Counted from the stretch's first letter, positions 50,693 through 61,211 are shown. The stretch: 64,000 nt of DNA from Micrococcaceae bacterium Sec5.7 (GCA_039636785.1 CP144169.1:3100001-3164000); one strand, 5' to 3'. The notes: generated from the letters alone by a model not told the origin. Program-made: numbers and translations.

Positions 50693-52545
50693 CGGTGTCC
50701 GCTGCCGACACCTGCGGTGGATTCAAGGTTGTGGGCCAGATCCGCGAGATCTCCTGCGGAGGAAGCGATCTGCTGGGCGGTGATCGAGACCTGGCGGCTG
50801 GCGTCGGTGAGCTGCTCCATCGTCTCGACGACCTGGGCTGTGGCGCTGCGTTGCTGCTGGGTGGTCAGACTGACCTGCCCGTTGGCATCCGTGACAGCCT
50901 CAAGCAGGATCAGTCCGTGCTGCATCTGCTTGGCGCCCTTTTCCATGGCCATCACAGTGGCGTTGGTTTCGCGCTGGACGGCCGCCACGATCGCGGCTAT
51001 GTCGCCCGCGGAAGTCTTGGACCGCTCGGCCAGACGGCGAACCTCGTCGGCCACCACCGCGAAACCCCGACCGTTTTCCCCAGCGCGGGCCGCTTCGATC
51101 GCGGCGTTGAGGGCGAGCAGGTTGGTCTGATCCGCAATGTCGTTGATCAGCACCACCAGTGCGTCGATGTCATTGACCCGCCCGGCGAGGGCCAGCGTGC
51201 GCTCGCTCGACAGGGTGATGTCGGTCTCGGCCTGCTCCAGGTTCTGCCTGGTCTCTGCGGTCTGGCGCGCGACCGCGTCGACGGTGTCCGCGATGGCGAC
51301 CGACGACCGCGCGAGCTCCTCGGTGGTCGCGGTGGCCTGTGTGACCGCCGCACTCTGTTGGGTGGTGATCACCGCCAATTCGTCAGAGGATGCCGACAAC
51401 TCCGTTGCCGCGGAATTTACCTCGACCCCGGCAGCGCCGAGTTGGCCGACGAGCTGCTGGCAGGTGGCCAGCATGGCGTTGAATGATTCGGCCAGCACGA
51501 CGAGTTCAACGGATCCTGCCGGAACGGCGCGGGCCGTCAGATCACCCTGTGCTACCCGGTGCGCCACTGCGCCCAGCCGTTTGACCGATCGGATTGTGCG
51601 CCAGGCCAGGCCGATCGAAACGGCCGCGGCAAGGACTGCGCCGACGATGACGAGCATGACGGCGCGCTCGATCTGGGTGGCTACCGGTGCAAGCACCTCG
51701 CCGGCGTGTTGCCTCACGACGAGGACCCAGTTCAGTTCTCCTACGACGTCATAGCCGCCAATGACGGCGTTGCCCTTGTAGCCGGTGAAGCTGGCCGAGC
51801 CAGGGACACCGCTGCTCAAGGCCTGGCGGGTCGCCTCGGTGTCCACGGTCGTGCTCAGCACGCCTGCCGCGAGCAGCGCGGCCCCGTCGGTCGCCTTTCC
51901 GAGCGACCCGGTGTCGTAGATCAGCTGGTTCCGGGAGTCGGACACGACGACTTCGTCGCCCGTGCCGAGTCCTGGGCTGAGCAGTTTGGGCAACACCATA
52001 GGGTCGAGGTTGGCGACAACGACGGCTTGGACGTGTCCGTTGGCGTCCATTACCGGTTGGGCGATGATCCAGTCGATCTGATTCCCCTGACGGACCAGTG
52101 ACGTCACCGCCGGTTTGCCGGCGGCGGCGCTCTGGAACCAGCCCTGCCCGGCCGGGGCCAGTTCGATCCCGGCCCTGCTCGTCGACAGAACCTTGCCGGC
52201 GACGTCCGTGATCTCCATCAGCGTGTAGCTGCCGTGGGCCTTGTCCATTGCCGCAAGCCGGGCCGCAGTTGCGGGGCTATCGAGTTGACCGCCGACGGTT
52301 CCGGCGATGACCTTCAGGTCGCCCTGACGTTCGGAGAGCCAGTCCTCCACCCGCAACGCGGCCACACTGGCCAGGGCAACTCCCTTGTCTTGGGCGGCAG
52401 CGGTCAGGCTCGCCGAAGACTGCGTCGTCAGGAGCACCGCCAACACGATCATGAGAGGCAGCGACACCAGCAAACTGGCCGCCACCATCTGAACGCCGAA
52501 ACGGCGCGGTAGTGCACGCCAGCGGCGTTGGGTGGGCGTGGCCAT
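50689..52545 (-). CDS. Methyl-accepting transducer with a dCache-like sensor (WspA-like)
   Basis: This 618-residue receptor has a membrane helix at about 17-40 ([20 protein letters not shown]), an external sensor of about 260 residues with two PAS-like folds (dCache type), a second helix near 305-330 and a HAMP domain. A long signalling coiled coil follows, whose tip is [21 protein letters not shown] then [12 protein letters not shown]. It should pass a surface or chemical signal to CheA. The ATG at 52545 is preferred; the frame stays open 59 codons further upstream but without protein-like features. Confidence 0.9.
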   Translation of the reverse strand: MATPTQRRWRALPRRFGVQMVAASLLVSLPLMIVLAVLLTTQSSASLTAAAQDKGVALASVAALRVEDWLSERQGDLKVIAGTVGGQLDSPATAARLAAMDKAHGSYTLMEITDVAGKVLSTSRAGIELAPAGQGWFQSAAAGKPAVTSLVRQGNQIDWIIAQPVMDANGHVQAVVVANLDPMVLPKLLSPGLGTGDEVVVSDSRNQLIYDTGSLGKATDGAALLAAGVLSTTVDTEATRQALSSGVPGSASFTGYKGNAVIGGYDVVGELNWVLVVRQHAGEVLAPVATQIERAVMLVIVGAVLAAAVSIGLAWRTIRSVKRLGAVAHRVAQGDLTARAVPAGSVELVVLAESFNAMLATCQQLVGQLGAAGVEVNSAATELSASSDELAVITTQQSAAVTQATATTEELARSSVAIADTVDAVARQTAETRQNLEQAETDITLSSERTLALAGRVNDIDALVVLINDIADQTNLLALNAAIEAARAGENGRGFAVVADEVRRLAERSKTSAGDIAAIVAAVQRETNATVMAMEKGAKQMQHGLILLEAVTDANGQVSLTTQQQRSATAQVVETMEQLTDASRQVSITAQQIASSAGDLADLAHNLESTAGVGSGHR

Positions 52546-52833
52546 GTCAGTTCCCGGACTTTCTAAAATTGAGAGCGGCTTCACCACGTTGGCCAGGCGA
52601 TCTTCATCGCTGACGGACCGAATGCGCGCGCGTGCGTTCGGGACCGAACCCGAATCGGTCCCCAATCGCAATTCCGATTCCGGGACAACTCCCCGAAGGT
52701 CGCACTGACTCCCCCCATCCATCGCCTGCCCACCCTAGTCGGCGACGGATGGGTTGTCTATGCCAATCTCATTCAGGAGTACCGTGACGGCCGGGTGAAC
52801 GCGTACGGCGAGACTGGCGGAGACAGGCAGAAG
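52546..52833. other. 5' region of the chemosensory operon
   Basis: No gene is recognised here. The transducer reading frame stays open up to 52722, and no clear promoter was found. A plus-strand frame around 52740-52830 (DGWVVYANLIQEYRDGRV) looks mildly protein-like but could not be assigned. Confidence 0.35.
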
Positions 52834-52869
52834 TGCCCCAAGCTGAACCAGGAGGTTCCGGTTGGGGCA
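52834..52869 (-). terminator. Terminator hairpin after the solute-binding protein remnant
   Basis: TGCCCCAA pairs with TTGGGGCA, with a second inner stem GAACC/GGTTC. It lies 37 bases after the stop at 52907 on the minus strand, the right place to end the former transport operon. Confidence 0.6.
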
Positions 52870-52906
52870 TGTCCGCCATCCGCGTCGGACGGGCGTTGAA
52901 GCCGGG

Positions 52907-53150
52907 TCAGCCGCTGATGGCCGATGTCATTTCATCCACGGCCTTCTTGCCGGCGTCCTCCGTCGATAGCCTGTTGAACAGCACTTCGGAGGTGTAGCGC
53001 TTGACGATTTCCTGGATGGCGCCCGCGCCCTTCGGCGGCGGAGCGGGAGCCTCGCCGAGTTCATCCTTGATATCGTCGATGAACTTGACCACCTTGACGT
53101 CTGCCGGCGTCAGCTTGGTTTCAATAGCCGCGCGGACCCCGGAGTTCGCC
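52907..53150 (-). pseudogene. Sugar ABC transporter solute-binding protein, C-terminal fragment
   Basis: About 80 codons (NSGVRAAIETKLTPADVKVV, YTSEVLFNRLSTEDAGKKAV, ending MTSAISG) have the style of the C-terminal end of family 1 extracellular solute-binding proteins, which feed sugars to ABC importers. The upstream 350 residues are missing. The fragment is joined back to back with the M24 peptidase remnant near 53140-53160. Confidence 0.6.
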
Positions 53151-54207
53151 GCAACGCCGCGGTCCGCGAGCTGACCAGCCACACGGCCCTGGCCTGGTAT
53201 CTCGATGGAAGCCGGGTGCACATCAGCCTGGCGGGTGATCCAATAGCCGCACTGCTGGTGGACCGCGAAGGCGACCACCTGGTCACGTTCAACAACGAGG
53301 CCGGCAGGATTTCCGCCGAAGAGCTGCCGCCGGGCGTATCGCTGCACCAGATCCCGTGGTACGGCCAGCTGCATGAGGCAGCGGCCGCTCTCGGCAGGGA
53401 AAGTTCACGCGGCGCCGAGCCGCTGGCCGAGGGCGCTGTTGCCTCCCAGCTGCGGGCGCTGTTGCCTCGCAGCTGCGGGCCGCGAGGCAGTCCCTTCTGC
53501 CGGCGGAGAGTCTGCGGTACGCCCGGCTGAGCGCTGAAACGGCGGCCGCCATGACGGACGTTTTGTCCGCGGCGCGGCCCGATAGCACCGAGTTCCAGTT
53601 GGTGGCCGCACTGTCGGAGCGGGTGGTGGCCGCCGGAGCCGAACCGCTGGTTCTCCTCTGCAACGGCAGCTCGCCCCGCGCCTTCCGGCACCCGCTGGCC
53701 ACACATGCACCGATCGGTCGCCGGGCCATGATGGTGGCGTGCGCCCGGCGCGACGGCTTGGTGGCCAACCTGACTCGCTGGGTAAGGTTCGATTCCGCCG
53801 GTCCGGAGGAGCTCGACGCCGAGACCAGGATCGCCGCTGTCGAGGCTGACATCTTTGATGCCACGGTCCCTGGCGCCCGGCTGAACAGCATCTTCACCGA
53901 GATCAAGGCGGCGTACGTGCGCCACGGCTTCGGCGCTGAGCAGTGGGAACTGCACCACCAGGGAGGACCTGCCGGCTACGCAGGCCGCGATCCCCGCGTC
54001 ACGGCCTCCGCCGATGACCGGGTGGTCCCCAACCAGACGTTCACCTGGAACCCCTCCGGGCCGGGCGTGAAGATCGAGGACACCGTCCAACCGACGGAGG
54101 CGGGGCTCAAGGTACTGACGACGGACAGCCGCTGGCCATCCACGGTGGTGAATGGCCTGGAACACCCGGTGACGCTGGAACTCTGGGGCGTGGCGCTTCA
54201 GCTGTAA
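53141..54207 (+). pseudogene. M24-family metallopeptidase, truncated and frameshifted
   Basis: The reading frames correspond to an actinobacterial M24 (Xaa-Pro peptidase-like) protein: VRELTSHTALAWYLDGS, VTFNNEAGRISAEELPPG, then ELHHQGGPAGYAGRDPR and FTWNPSGPGVKIEDTV. A 23-base tandem duplication (GCGCTGTTGCCTCCCAGCTG..., 53433-53455 and 53456-53478) shifts the frame; removing one copy joins both halves perfectly. The N-terminal few residues are lost at the junction with the solute-binding fragment. From 53551 an intact 218-codon frame remains. Confidence 0.8.
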
Positions 54208-54372
54208 CAACTTCGGCTGGGATTCCGTGGCGCGACACCGGTGCGCCACGCCCGGTCGTGGACCGATTCCGGCCACCGCGCCCTGCCCGCACCAGTCCGC
54301 CCCTGTTATACTGGATGATGGATCTATAAAATAGTCAAGCAAGGGCTTATTGTGATCGGCCGGGAGGCAGGC

Positions 54373-54750
54373 ATGGAAGAATTCTCGGATTTCCGGGCGC
54401 CGCTGTACGAGGTGAAGGCCAACCTTTTCAAGGGTCTGGCCCATCCGGTGCGGATCCGGGTGCTGGAACTGCTGGCGGCGGCGCCGGAGGTGTCGGTGAC
54501 GGATCTTCTGGCCGCCACCGGCCTGGAGGCCTCGCATCTGTCCCAGCACCTCTCCGTGCTGCGCCGCTACCATCTGGTCCGGGGGGAGCGCCGGGCGCTG
54601 CAGATGTTCTATTCGCTGGCCTACCCGCAGGTGTCCGACCTTCTGGCGGTGGCGAGGCTCCTGCTCAATGACATGCTGCACACCACACGGGAGCAGCTTG
54701 AGCACTCCGAGGCCGCCTCTCAGGCGGCAATACCAGGCAGCACCCGATGA
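54373..54750 (+). CDS. ArsR-family transcriptional regulator
   Basis: This 125-residue winged-helix repressor contains NLFKGLAHPVRIRVLELLAA, EVSVTDLLAATGLEASHLSQHLSVLRRYHLV and a beta-wing (RGERRALQMFYSLA). It has no Cys metal site of the ArsR/CadC type, so the ligand is unknown. The ATG at 54373 follows GGGAGG; a GTG at 54352 is the alternative. The stop overlaps the sulP start by four bases, so it most likely regulates its own SulP operon. TATAAAAT (54325) may be the -10. Confidence 0.85.
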   Translation: MEEFSDFRAPLYEVKANLFKGLAHPVRIRVLELLAAAPEVSVTDLLAATGLEASHLSQHLSVLRRYHLVRGERRALQMFYSLAYPQVSDLLAVARLLLNDMLHTTREQLEHSEAASQAAIPGSTR

Positions 54751-56474
54751 GGGCGCTGGATGCGGCGCGGTCACTGTTGCCGGGCCGGCAAGACTACGCG
54801 GATTTGCCGCGCACCTGGAAAGGGGACCTGGTCGCGGGCGTCACGGTGGGCATCGTTGCGCTGCCGCTGGCGTTGGCGTTCGGGGTCAGCTCCGGCGCCG
54901 GAGCGGCCAGCGGACTGATCACCGCCGTGATCGCCGGTGTGATTGCCGCCGTCTTCGGAGGTTCCAACATCCAGGTCTCCGGCCCCACCGGGGCCATGGT
55001 AGTGGTTCTCGGCCCGGTCATTGCCGCGCAGGGCGCGGGAGCCCTGGCCGCGGTCTCTGTCCTTGCCGGGGTGATCGTCGCCGCCGCCGGGTTGCTGAAA
55101 CTAGGCCGGGTCGTCACGTTTCTTCCCTGGCCCGTGATCGAGGGCTTCACGCTCGGGATCGCGGTAATAATCTTCCTGCAGCAGGTCCCGGCGGCGTTCG
55201 GGGTCAAAGCAGGGCCGAGCAGCAATGCCGCTGCTTCGGCCATGCAGGGCCTCGGAACGGCGTCCCCGGGCGCCGCCCTTGCACCGGCGGCGCTGGTTGT
55301 TCTGGTGGCGCTGATCATGCTTGCAGCACCACGGATCCACCCGCAGATCCCGGGCTCGTTGATCGCGATCGTCGTGGCCAGTATCGCCGCCCAGGTGCTG
55401 GACCTTCCGGTGGCCCGGATAGGATCGCTGCCCGACACGCTGCCGGCACCGGTCATGCCTTCCCTGGACTGGGCGACCATAACGGCGCTGGCCGGGCCGG
55501 CCGCCACGATCGCTGCCCTCGCAGCGATCGAATCGCTGCTCTCGGCCCGGGTTGCCGCGTCGATCTCCGATACCGGCCCCTATGATGCCGACCGTGAGCT
55601 CCTGGGCCAGGGCCTGGCCTCAGTCGGCTCCGGTTTCTTCGGCGGCATGCCCGCCACAGGGGCCATCGCCCGCACCGCCGTGAACATCCGCTCAGGCGGC
55701 CGGACCCGGCTGGCAGCCATCACGCACGCCTTGGTCCTGCTGGCCGTGGTCTACCTGGCCACCGGCCCGGTCTCCCGGATCCCGCTCGCCGCCCTGGCCG
55801 GGGTATTGATGGTCACCGCCACACGCATGGTCTCCCTCGCCACGCTGCGCAGCGTCATCGGATCCACGCGGGCAGACACGGTCGTGTTCTTCGTCACAGC
55901 GGTGATCACAGTGTCCTTCGATCTGATCGAGGCAGTGGCGATCGGCATCGCCGTCGCGTCATTCTTCGCCCTGCGCTCCCTGGTCAGGTCCAGTGGCGTG
56001 CACCGGGAGGAAATCCCGGGGCCGGTGCAGGACGGGGACGAGCACATCGCCGTCTTCCGCCTCGACGGGGCCCTGTTTTTCGCTGCCGCCGAACGCGTCC
56101 TGGACCGGGTCAGCGCGATCCGCAACGCCGACGTCGTCATCATCCGAATGTCTCAGCTCCAGGTCCTGGACGCGACAGGGGCCAGAGTCATCACCGACAT
56201 CGTCAATGCCCTCGAACGCCGCGGGATCACCGTCCTGATCAAAGGCATCCAGGACCGCCACCTGGCCCTGATCACACGTGTCGGCGTCCTGGAATCCCTG
56301 CGCCACCACAAACACCTCTTCGCTGAACTGCCCCCTGCCGTGGAACACGCCCGCAGCCACGTGGTCCGGGCCCGGGCCGCAGGGCACCCCGCCCGGGCCG
56401 CCGGGCACCCCGGACGGGACGCCGGGCCAGGGCCGGACACGTCAGAAGCCCCCGGCAGTACTACGGCGCAATGA
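54747..56474 (+). CDS. SulP-family anion transporter
   Basis: This is a 575-residue membrane protein with 10-12 helices of the SulP/SLC26 fold (LPRTWKGDLVAGVTVGIVALPLALAFGVSSG at the start, FGGSNIQVSGPTGAMVVV in helix 3). A cytoplasmic STAS domain (about 425-530; VLDATGARVITDIVNALERRGI) and a Pro/Gly/Ala-rich tail follow. Members carry sulfate, bicarbonate or other anions. The substrate is unknown. It is the second gene of an overlap-coupled operon led by the ArsR regulator. Confidence 0.88.
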   Translation: MRALDAARSLLPGRQDYADLPRTWKGDLVAGVTVGIVALPLALAFGVSSGAGAASGLITAVIAGVIAAVFGGSNIQVSGPTGAMVVVLGPVIAAQGAGALAAVSVLAGVIVAAAGLLKLGRVVTFLPWPVIEGFTLGIAVIIFLQQVPAAFGVKAGPSSNAAASAMQGLGTASPGAALAPAALVVLVALIMLAAPRIHPQIPGSLIAIVVASIAAQVLDLPVARIGSLPDTLPAPVMPSLDWATITALAGPAATIAALAAIESLLSARVAASISDTGPYDADRELLGQGLASVGSGFFGGMPATGAIARTAVNIRSGGRTRLAAITHALVLLAVVYLATGPVSRIPLAALAGVLMVTATRMVSLATLRSVIGSTRADTVVFFVTAVITVSFDLIEAVAIGIAVASFFALRSLVRSSGVHREEIPGPVQDGDEHIAVFRLDGALFFAAAERVLDRVSAIRNADVVIIRMSQLQVLDATGARVITDIVNALERRGITVLIKGIQDRHLALITRVGVLESLRHHKHLFAELPPAVEHARSHVVRARAAGHPARAAGHPGRDAGPGPDTSEAPGSTTAQ

Positions 56475-56761
56475 ATGATACGGAGCACTCCTTGCCGCCA
56501 GCAGCACCCGCGGAATCCCGGCCGGAACGGGGCCGCCTGCCGCAGTACTCCATGGTTTTCGCTCTTGCGGCCCTCCTCCTGCCCGACGGTTTCTCCGCAG
56601 TCCCTGCGGTGCCCGGGAGCGTGGCCTGGACGCCAAAGATGGTCCTGATCTCGCTGGCCTTCGCCGTCCCCGCCGGCCTCACCGCCCTCCACAGTCGGAA
56701 CCGGGCGGGCCACCACTCAGACGGACCAACCGTGCAACGGCCGGACAGAGGCCGGCCATGA
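56471..56761 (+). CDS. Small membrane protein of the SulP operon
   Basis: This is a 96-residue protein of unknown function. It has two hydrophobic stretches (YSMVFALAALLLPDGFSAV and MVLISLAFAVPAGLTAL) and polar, Pro/Arg-rich ends. It overlaps the SulP stop and the methyltransferase start by four bases each, which supports real translation. No family was recognised. Confidence 0.55.
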   Translation: MNDTEHSLPPAAPAESRPERGRLPQYSMVFALAALLLPDGFSAVPAVPGSVAWTPKMVLISLAFAVPAGLTALHSRNRAGHHSDGPTVQRPDRGRP

Positions 56762-57516
56762 CCGCCGAACGCAGCTCACTGCCGGCGTGGAAGTACGCCT
56801 GGCCGGGCCGGCCCGACCACACCGCCGACGCCGCCGCATGGAACAGCTGGTACACCGAAACCGATTACGGCTGGGCACCTGCCAGCACGTCGGTGCGCAC
56901 AGAACTGAACGGGATTGCTCCGGGCCGTGCGCTGGATCTTGGAGCCGGGGACGGGCGCCATGCCGTGTGGCCGGCCAGCCGCGGCTGGCACGTGCAGGCC
57001 ATGGATTTTTCCACCGAGGCCCTGGCGATCGGACGCGAACGCGCTTACGCCGAGGGCGTGAAGAACCTGATCACGTGGTCCGTGGCCGACGTCATAGCCC
57101 ATACCCCGGACCCTGCGAGCCTGGACCTGGTCCTGGCAGCCTTCCTTCACCTGCCCCGCACGGACCTCGAGCGCACCACCGCCCGCACCGCACGTGCTCT
57201 GGTCCCCGGCGGGCTGTTCCTGTACATCGGTCACGCCCCGGCGGACAAGCGCGAAAGCGCCGGCCGGCCACGGACCGAAGCTGTGCTTCACGACAGCGCC
57301 GAGGCGGCGTCCTGGCTCCGGCAGTCCGGACTGCACGTTGAATCAGCCGAATCCCGGTCCCGGCCCGTTCCCGGTGCCCGCCGTCCGGCACTGGACTGCG
57401 TGGTTCTGGGCCGCGCCGGCCCGGTCCCCGGACCCCGGAGACTGACCGCCGCGCCGGCACGATCATGTCCCCCGCCCCGCCCACAGCCCGGAAGCCAACC
57501 ATGGAACGACACCTGA
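56758..57516 (+). CDS. Class I SAM-dependent methyltransferase (TehB-like)
   Basis: This is a 252-residue methyltransferase. The SAM-binding motif I is ALDLGAGDGRHAVW, followed by MDFSTEALAIGRERA and DLVLAAFLHLPRTDLE. The N-terminal WNSWYTETDYGW and the overall layout resemble TehB/thiopurine methyltransferase-like proteins that methylate small thiols, metalloids or similar. The substrate is unknown. Position in an ArsR-SulP operon fits toxic oxyanion handling, which is an inference. The last 40 residues are Pro/Arg-rich. Confidence 0.8.
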   Translation: MTAERSSLPAWKYAWPGRPDHTADAAAWNSWYTETDYGWAPASTSVRTELNGIAPGRALDLGAGDGRHAVWPASRGWHVQAMDFSTEALAIGRERAYAEGVKNLITWSVADVIAHTPDPASLDLVLAAFLHLPRTDLERTTARTARALVPGGLFLYIGHAPADKRESAGRPRTEAVLHDSAEAASWLRQSGLHVESAESRSRPVPGARRPALDCVVLGRAGPVPGPRRLTAAPARSCPPPRPQPGSQPWNDT

Positions 57517-57728
57517 AAAACATCGACGCCGCATCCGTGGAAATCGAAACCCTCGAGCTCCGGATCGACCAGGCACGGGACGATCTCGTGCGGTCGCTGT
57601 GCGAGGCAATGGCCGCCCAGGTGCCGGTCAAGGCTGCTGCCGCTGCGGCAAGCATGAGCGTCGCCGAACTATTCGACGCCCTCCGCCAGCATCCGGGTCC
57701 CGCGGCTCCCCCAGACGAAAACGGCTGA
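57501..57728 (+). CDS. Small helical protein at the end of the SulP operon
   Basis: This 75-residue protein begins [20 protein letters not shown] and has an Ala-rich helix-turn-helix-like segment ([23 protein letters not shown]). It could be a small DNA-binding protein. Its start lies 16 bases inside the methyltransferase gene. No family was recognised, and translation is inferred only from composition and overlap. Confidence 0.45.
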   Translation: MERHLKNIDAASVEIETLELRIDQARDDLVRSLCEAMAAQVPVKAAAAAASMSVAELFDALRQHPGPAAPPDENG

Positions 57729-57798
57729 GTCTTCTGGCTTTTATCCGCCGGATTCCAACCATGGACGCCCCCCTGTCCGACCAACAAAAGGAAACCCT

Positions 57799-59025
57799 TT
57801 GACTGATATCTCGAAAATCAAGGTTCTTGGCTCCGTTGTGGAGCTCGACGGCGACGAAATGACGCACATCATCTGGCAGATCATCAAGGAGCGCCTGATC
57901 ACCCCGTACCTCGATGTGGATCTGAGGTACTTCGATCTGTCCATCCAGAACCGCGATGCCACCGACGACCAGGTGACCATAGACGCCGCCAATGCCATCA
58001 AGGAACACAACGTGGGCGTCAAGTGCGCCACCATCACCCCGGACGAGGCCCGGGTTGAGGAATTCGGCCTGAAGAAAATGTGGGTCTCGCCCAACGGGAC
58101 CATCCGCAACATCCTGGGCGGCGTGGTGTTCCGGGAGCCCATCATCATCTCCAACATCCCGCGCCTGGTGCCGGGCTGGAACAAGCCGATCATCATCGGC
58201 CGGCACGCGTTCGGCGACCAGTACCGCGCCACCAACTTCAAGGTCCCGGGTGCAGGCACCCTGACCCTGACGTTCACGCCGGCCGACGGCTCGGAGCCGA
58301 TCAAGCAGGAAGTCGTCACGTACGGGGAGGACGGCGGCGTGGCCATGGGCATGTACAACTTCAACGATTCGATAAGGGACTTCGCCCGTGCCTCGTTCGC
58401 CTACGGCGTGCAGCGGAATTACCCGGTGTACCTCTCCACCAAGAACACCATCCTGAAGGCCTACGACGGCCAGTTCAAGGATCTGTTCCAGGAAGTGTTC
58501 GACGATGAATTCAAGGACCTGTTCGAGGAAGCCGGCCTGACGTATGAGCACCGGCTGATCGATGACATGGTTGCTTCCGCCATGAAGTGGGAAGGCGGCT
58601 ACGTCTGGGCCTGCAAGAACTACGACGGCGACGTCCAGTCGGACACCGTGGCCCAGGGCTTCGGATCCCTCGGCCTGATGACCTCGGTGCTGATGACTCC
58701 GGACGGCACAACGGTTGAGGCCGAAGCAGCCCACGGCACCGTCACCCGGCACTACCGCCAGCACCAGCTCGGCAAGCCCACCTCCACCAACCCCATCGCC
58801 TCAATATTCGCCTGGACCCGCGGGCTGATGCACCGCGGCAAGCTGGACAACACCCCGGCAGTAATCGAGTTCGCCCGGACGCTCGAAGACGTGGTCATCA
58901 AGACCGTGGAGTCCGGCAAAATGACCAAGGACCTGGCGCTCCTGGTGGGCCCGGACCAGGCGCACCTGACCACCGAGGACTTCCTCGCCGCCCTGGACGG
59001 GAACCTGAAAGCACGCCTGGGTTAA
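57799..59025 (+). CDS. icd: NADP-dependent isocitrate dehydrogenase
   Basis: This is a 408-residue homodimeric IDH of the eukaryote-like subfamily. It oxidises isocitrate to 2-oxoglutarate in the TCA cycle, giving NADPH. Signatures are [51 protein letters not shown] and the NADP/isocitrate motif [20 protein letters not shown]. It starts with TTG at 57799 after the site AAAAGGAAAC, an unusual start that may lower translation. It is monocistronic. Confidence 0.94.
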   Translation: MTDISKIKVLGSVVELDGDEMTHIIWQIIKERLITPYLDVDLRYFDLSIQNRDATDDQVTIDAANAIKEHNVGVKCATITPDEARVEEFGLKKMWVSPNGTIRNILGGVVFREPIIISNIPRLVPGWNKPIIIGRHAFGDQYRATNFKVPGAGTLTLTFTPADGSEPIKQEVVTYGEDGGVAMGMYNFNDSIRDFARASFAYGVQRNYPVYLSTKNTILKAYDGQFKDLFQEVFDDEFKDLFEEAGLTYEHRLIDDMVASAMKWEGGYVWACKNYDGDVQSDTVAQGFGSLGLMTSVLMTPDGTTVEAEAAHGTVTRHYRQHQLGKPTSTNPIASIFAWTRGLMHRGKLDNTPAVIEFARTLEDVVIKTVESGKMTKDLALLVGPDQAHLTTEDFLAALDGNLKARLG

Positions 59026-59092
59026 TCCCGGAACTCGCGGGGCTGGGATGCAGAACGCCCCGCCGCTCTTTCGGGCGGCGGGGCGCTCAGCC

Positions 59093-59800
<708 letters not shown>

Positions 59801-59866
59801 GGGGAGTGCCCCTTTCCAAAGGCAGGCGTGACAGCCGCTTGACGGCCGGTGAGGATCAGAGAAGAT

Positions 59867-59888
59867 TTTGAGAAAGCGTTTTCTCAAA
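59867..59888. promoter_or_regulatory. Palindromic LacI-family operator
   Basis: TTTGAGAAA-GCGT-TTTCTCAAA is a 22-base palindrome of the kind bound by LacI/GalR regulators. It lies between the divergent mosaic pseudogene (start 59800) and the LacI gene (start 59987). TATATGCT just after it may be the regulator's -10. The regulator probably represses itself and formerly the sugar-related gene on the other side. Confidence 0.7.
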
Positions 59889-59986
59889 GCGTTATATGCT
59901 TTGTGTCAAGACATCAGTGGTTACGTCAACCGTCAGCCGGAACCACGGTCCGGAGATTCGATGACTGCAACCCGGAAAGGGGCCCC

Positions 59987-61000
59987 ATGGGCAGGAGATC
60001 AACCACGCGGCGAATCGGCATTGCCGACGTAGCGCTGATGGCAGGCGTTTCGCATGCCACAGTTTCGCGGGTCATGAACGGCAACTTCACCGTGGACGTG
60101 GAGATTGCCGCGCGTGTTCGCGCCGCCGCCACCGAGTTGAATTACCAGCCGAACCCGGTGGGTCGCAGCCTCGCCCTGGGCAAGACGGACACCATCGGGA
60201 TCGTGGTGCCCGACCTCTCCAACCCCACCTTCCAGGCCATCCTGCGTGGCCTCAGCATGGCGGCTGCCCAGGACGGTTACCGGGTGCTGATCGCCGACTC
60301 CTCCGAGGTCTCCAGCGAAGAGGCCATTCTGGCCGGGGAAGCACGACGGCGGTGCGACGGCCTGGTGCTTTGCGCAACGCGGATGAGTGATGCGGAGCTC
60401 GAGGAACTCGCCCCGTCGCTGCATCCAATGGTGCTGATCAACCGCACCACAACAGCGGCCCGGACACCCAGCCTGATGGTGGACTATGGCCGGGGCATCC
60501 AGGAGCTGGCCGAACACCTCGTCAGCCTGGGACACAGCAAGCTGGCTTTCCTGGCCGGTCCTGCCCGGAGTGCCTCCAACGCCCTCCGCGTTGAAGGGCT
60601 GGAAAATTTCAGGGCTGCCCACCCCGAGGTCACGCTTCAGACGCTGGAAGGCGGGTCCAATTTCGAGACCGGCCACGGGGCGGTGGATGCCGTGGTGGCC
60701 AGCGGCGCCACCGCCATCCTGGCCTTCAATGACCTTGTGGCCATGGGCCTGCTCAGCGGACTCCACGAGCGCGGCATCAGCGTCCCCGGAGAGATCTCAG
60801 TGACGGGTTTCGATGACATCCCGTTCGCGAGGTACACCACCCCTCCGCTGACCACGTCCGCCGTGCCCATTACCGAGCTCGGCCAGCAGGCCTGGCACCG
60901 GATGCGTGCGCTGATCCGGAACGATGACACCCCCAGCCCCGGAAAAACCTTCCAGCCGCAGCTTGAGGTGCGCGGGAGTTCGGGGCCGGTCAGGGCTTAG
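59987..61000 (+). CDS. LacI-family transcriptional regulator
   Basis: This is a 337-residue repressor. The N-terminal helix-turn-helix is IGIADVALMAGVSHATVSRVMNG, followed by the hinge NYQPNPVGRSLALGKT and a periplasmic-binding-protein-like effector domain (IGIVVPDLSNPTFQAILRGL ... ISVTGFDDIPFARYTTPPLTT). The effector is likely a sugar or sugar acid. The start at 59987 follows GGAAAGGGG; the open frame upstream crosses the operator. Its former target is now a pseudogene. Confidence 0.9.
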   Translation: MGRRSTTRRIGIADVALMAGVSHATVSRVMNGNFTVDVEIAARVRAAATELNYQPNPVGRSLALGKTDTIGIVVPDLSNPTFQAILRGLSMAAAQDGYRVLIADSSEVSSEEAILAGEARRRCDGLVLCATRMSDAELEELAPSLHPMVLINRTTTAARTPSLMVDYGRGIQELAEHLVSLGHSKLAFLAGPARSASNALRVEGLENFRAAHPEVTLQTLEGGSNFETGHGAVDAVVASGATAILAFNDLVAMGLLSGLHERGISVPGEISVTGFDDIPFARYTTPPLTTSAVPITELGQQAWHRMRALIRNDDTPSPGKTFQPQLEVRGSSGPVRA

Positions 61001-61063
61001 GCTGTCAGGCCAGGGGCGGTCGGCACCAATGCCGCGCAACGCGGGAACGCATCTGGCGCCCGG

Positions 61064-61211
61064 CGGAACTGAGAGCGTTGAAATCAGGATTCCGGCCAGG
61101 GCCTTCGGAAATTACGACGGCGGCTGGAACATTGAGCGCGGATCGTTCCGGCCGCTGGTGTGCCGGCACGTGTCCGACGCCTTCCAATCGCTGGACATCG
61201 AGCTGCGCTAG
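61064..61211 (+). pseudogene. GH3 beta-glucosidase C-terminal fragment
   Basis: VEIRIPARAFGNYD, GWNIERGSF and RHVSDAFQSLDIELR then TAG match the fibronectin-III-like C-terminal domain of family 3 glycoside hydrolases. Nothing of the catalytic domains is present. Its stop overlaps the stop of the convergent lldR gene by four bases. Confidence 0.55.

Noticed and set aside
52740-52830. Plus-strand protein-like stretch DGWVVYANLIQEYRDGRV
   Set aside because: No start, no family and only about 40 codons; it may be another gene remnant but cannot be supported.
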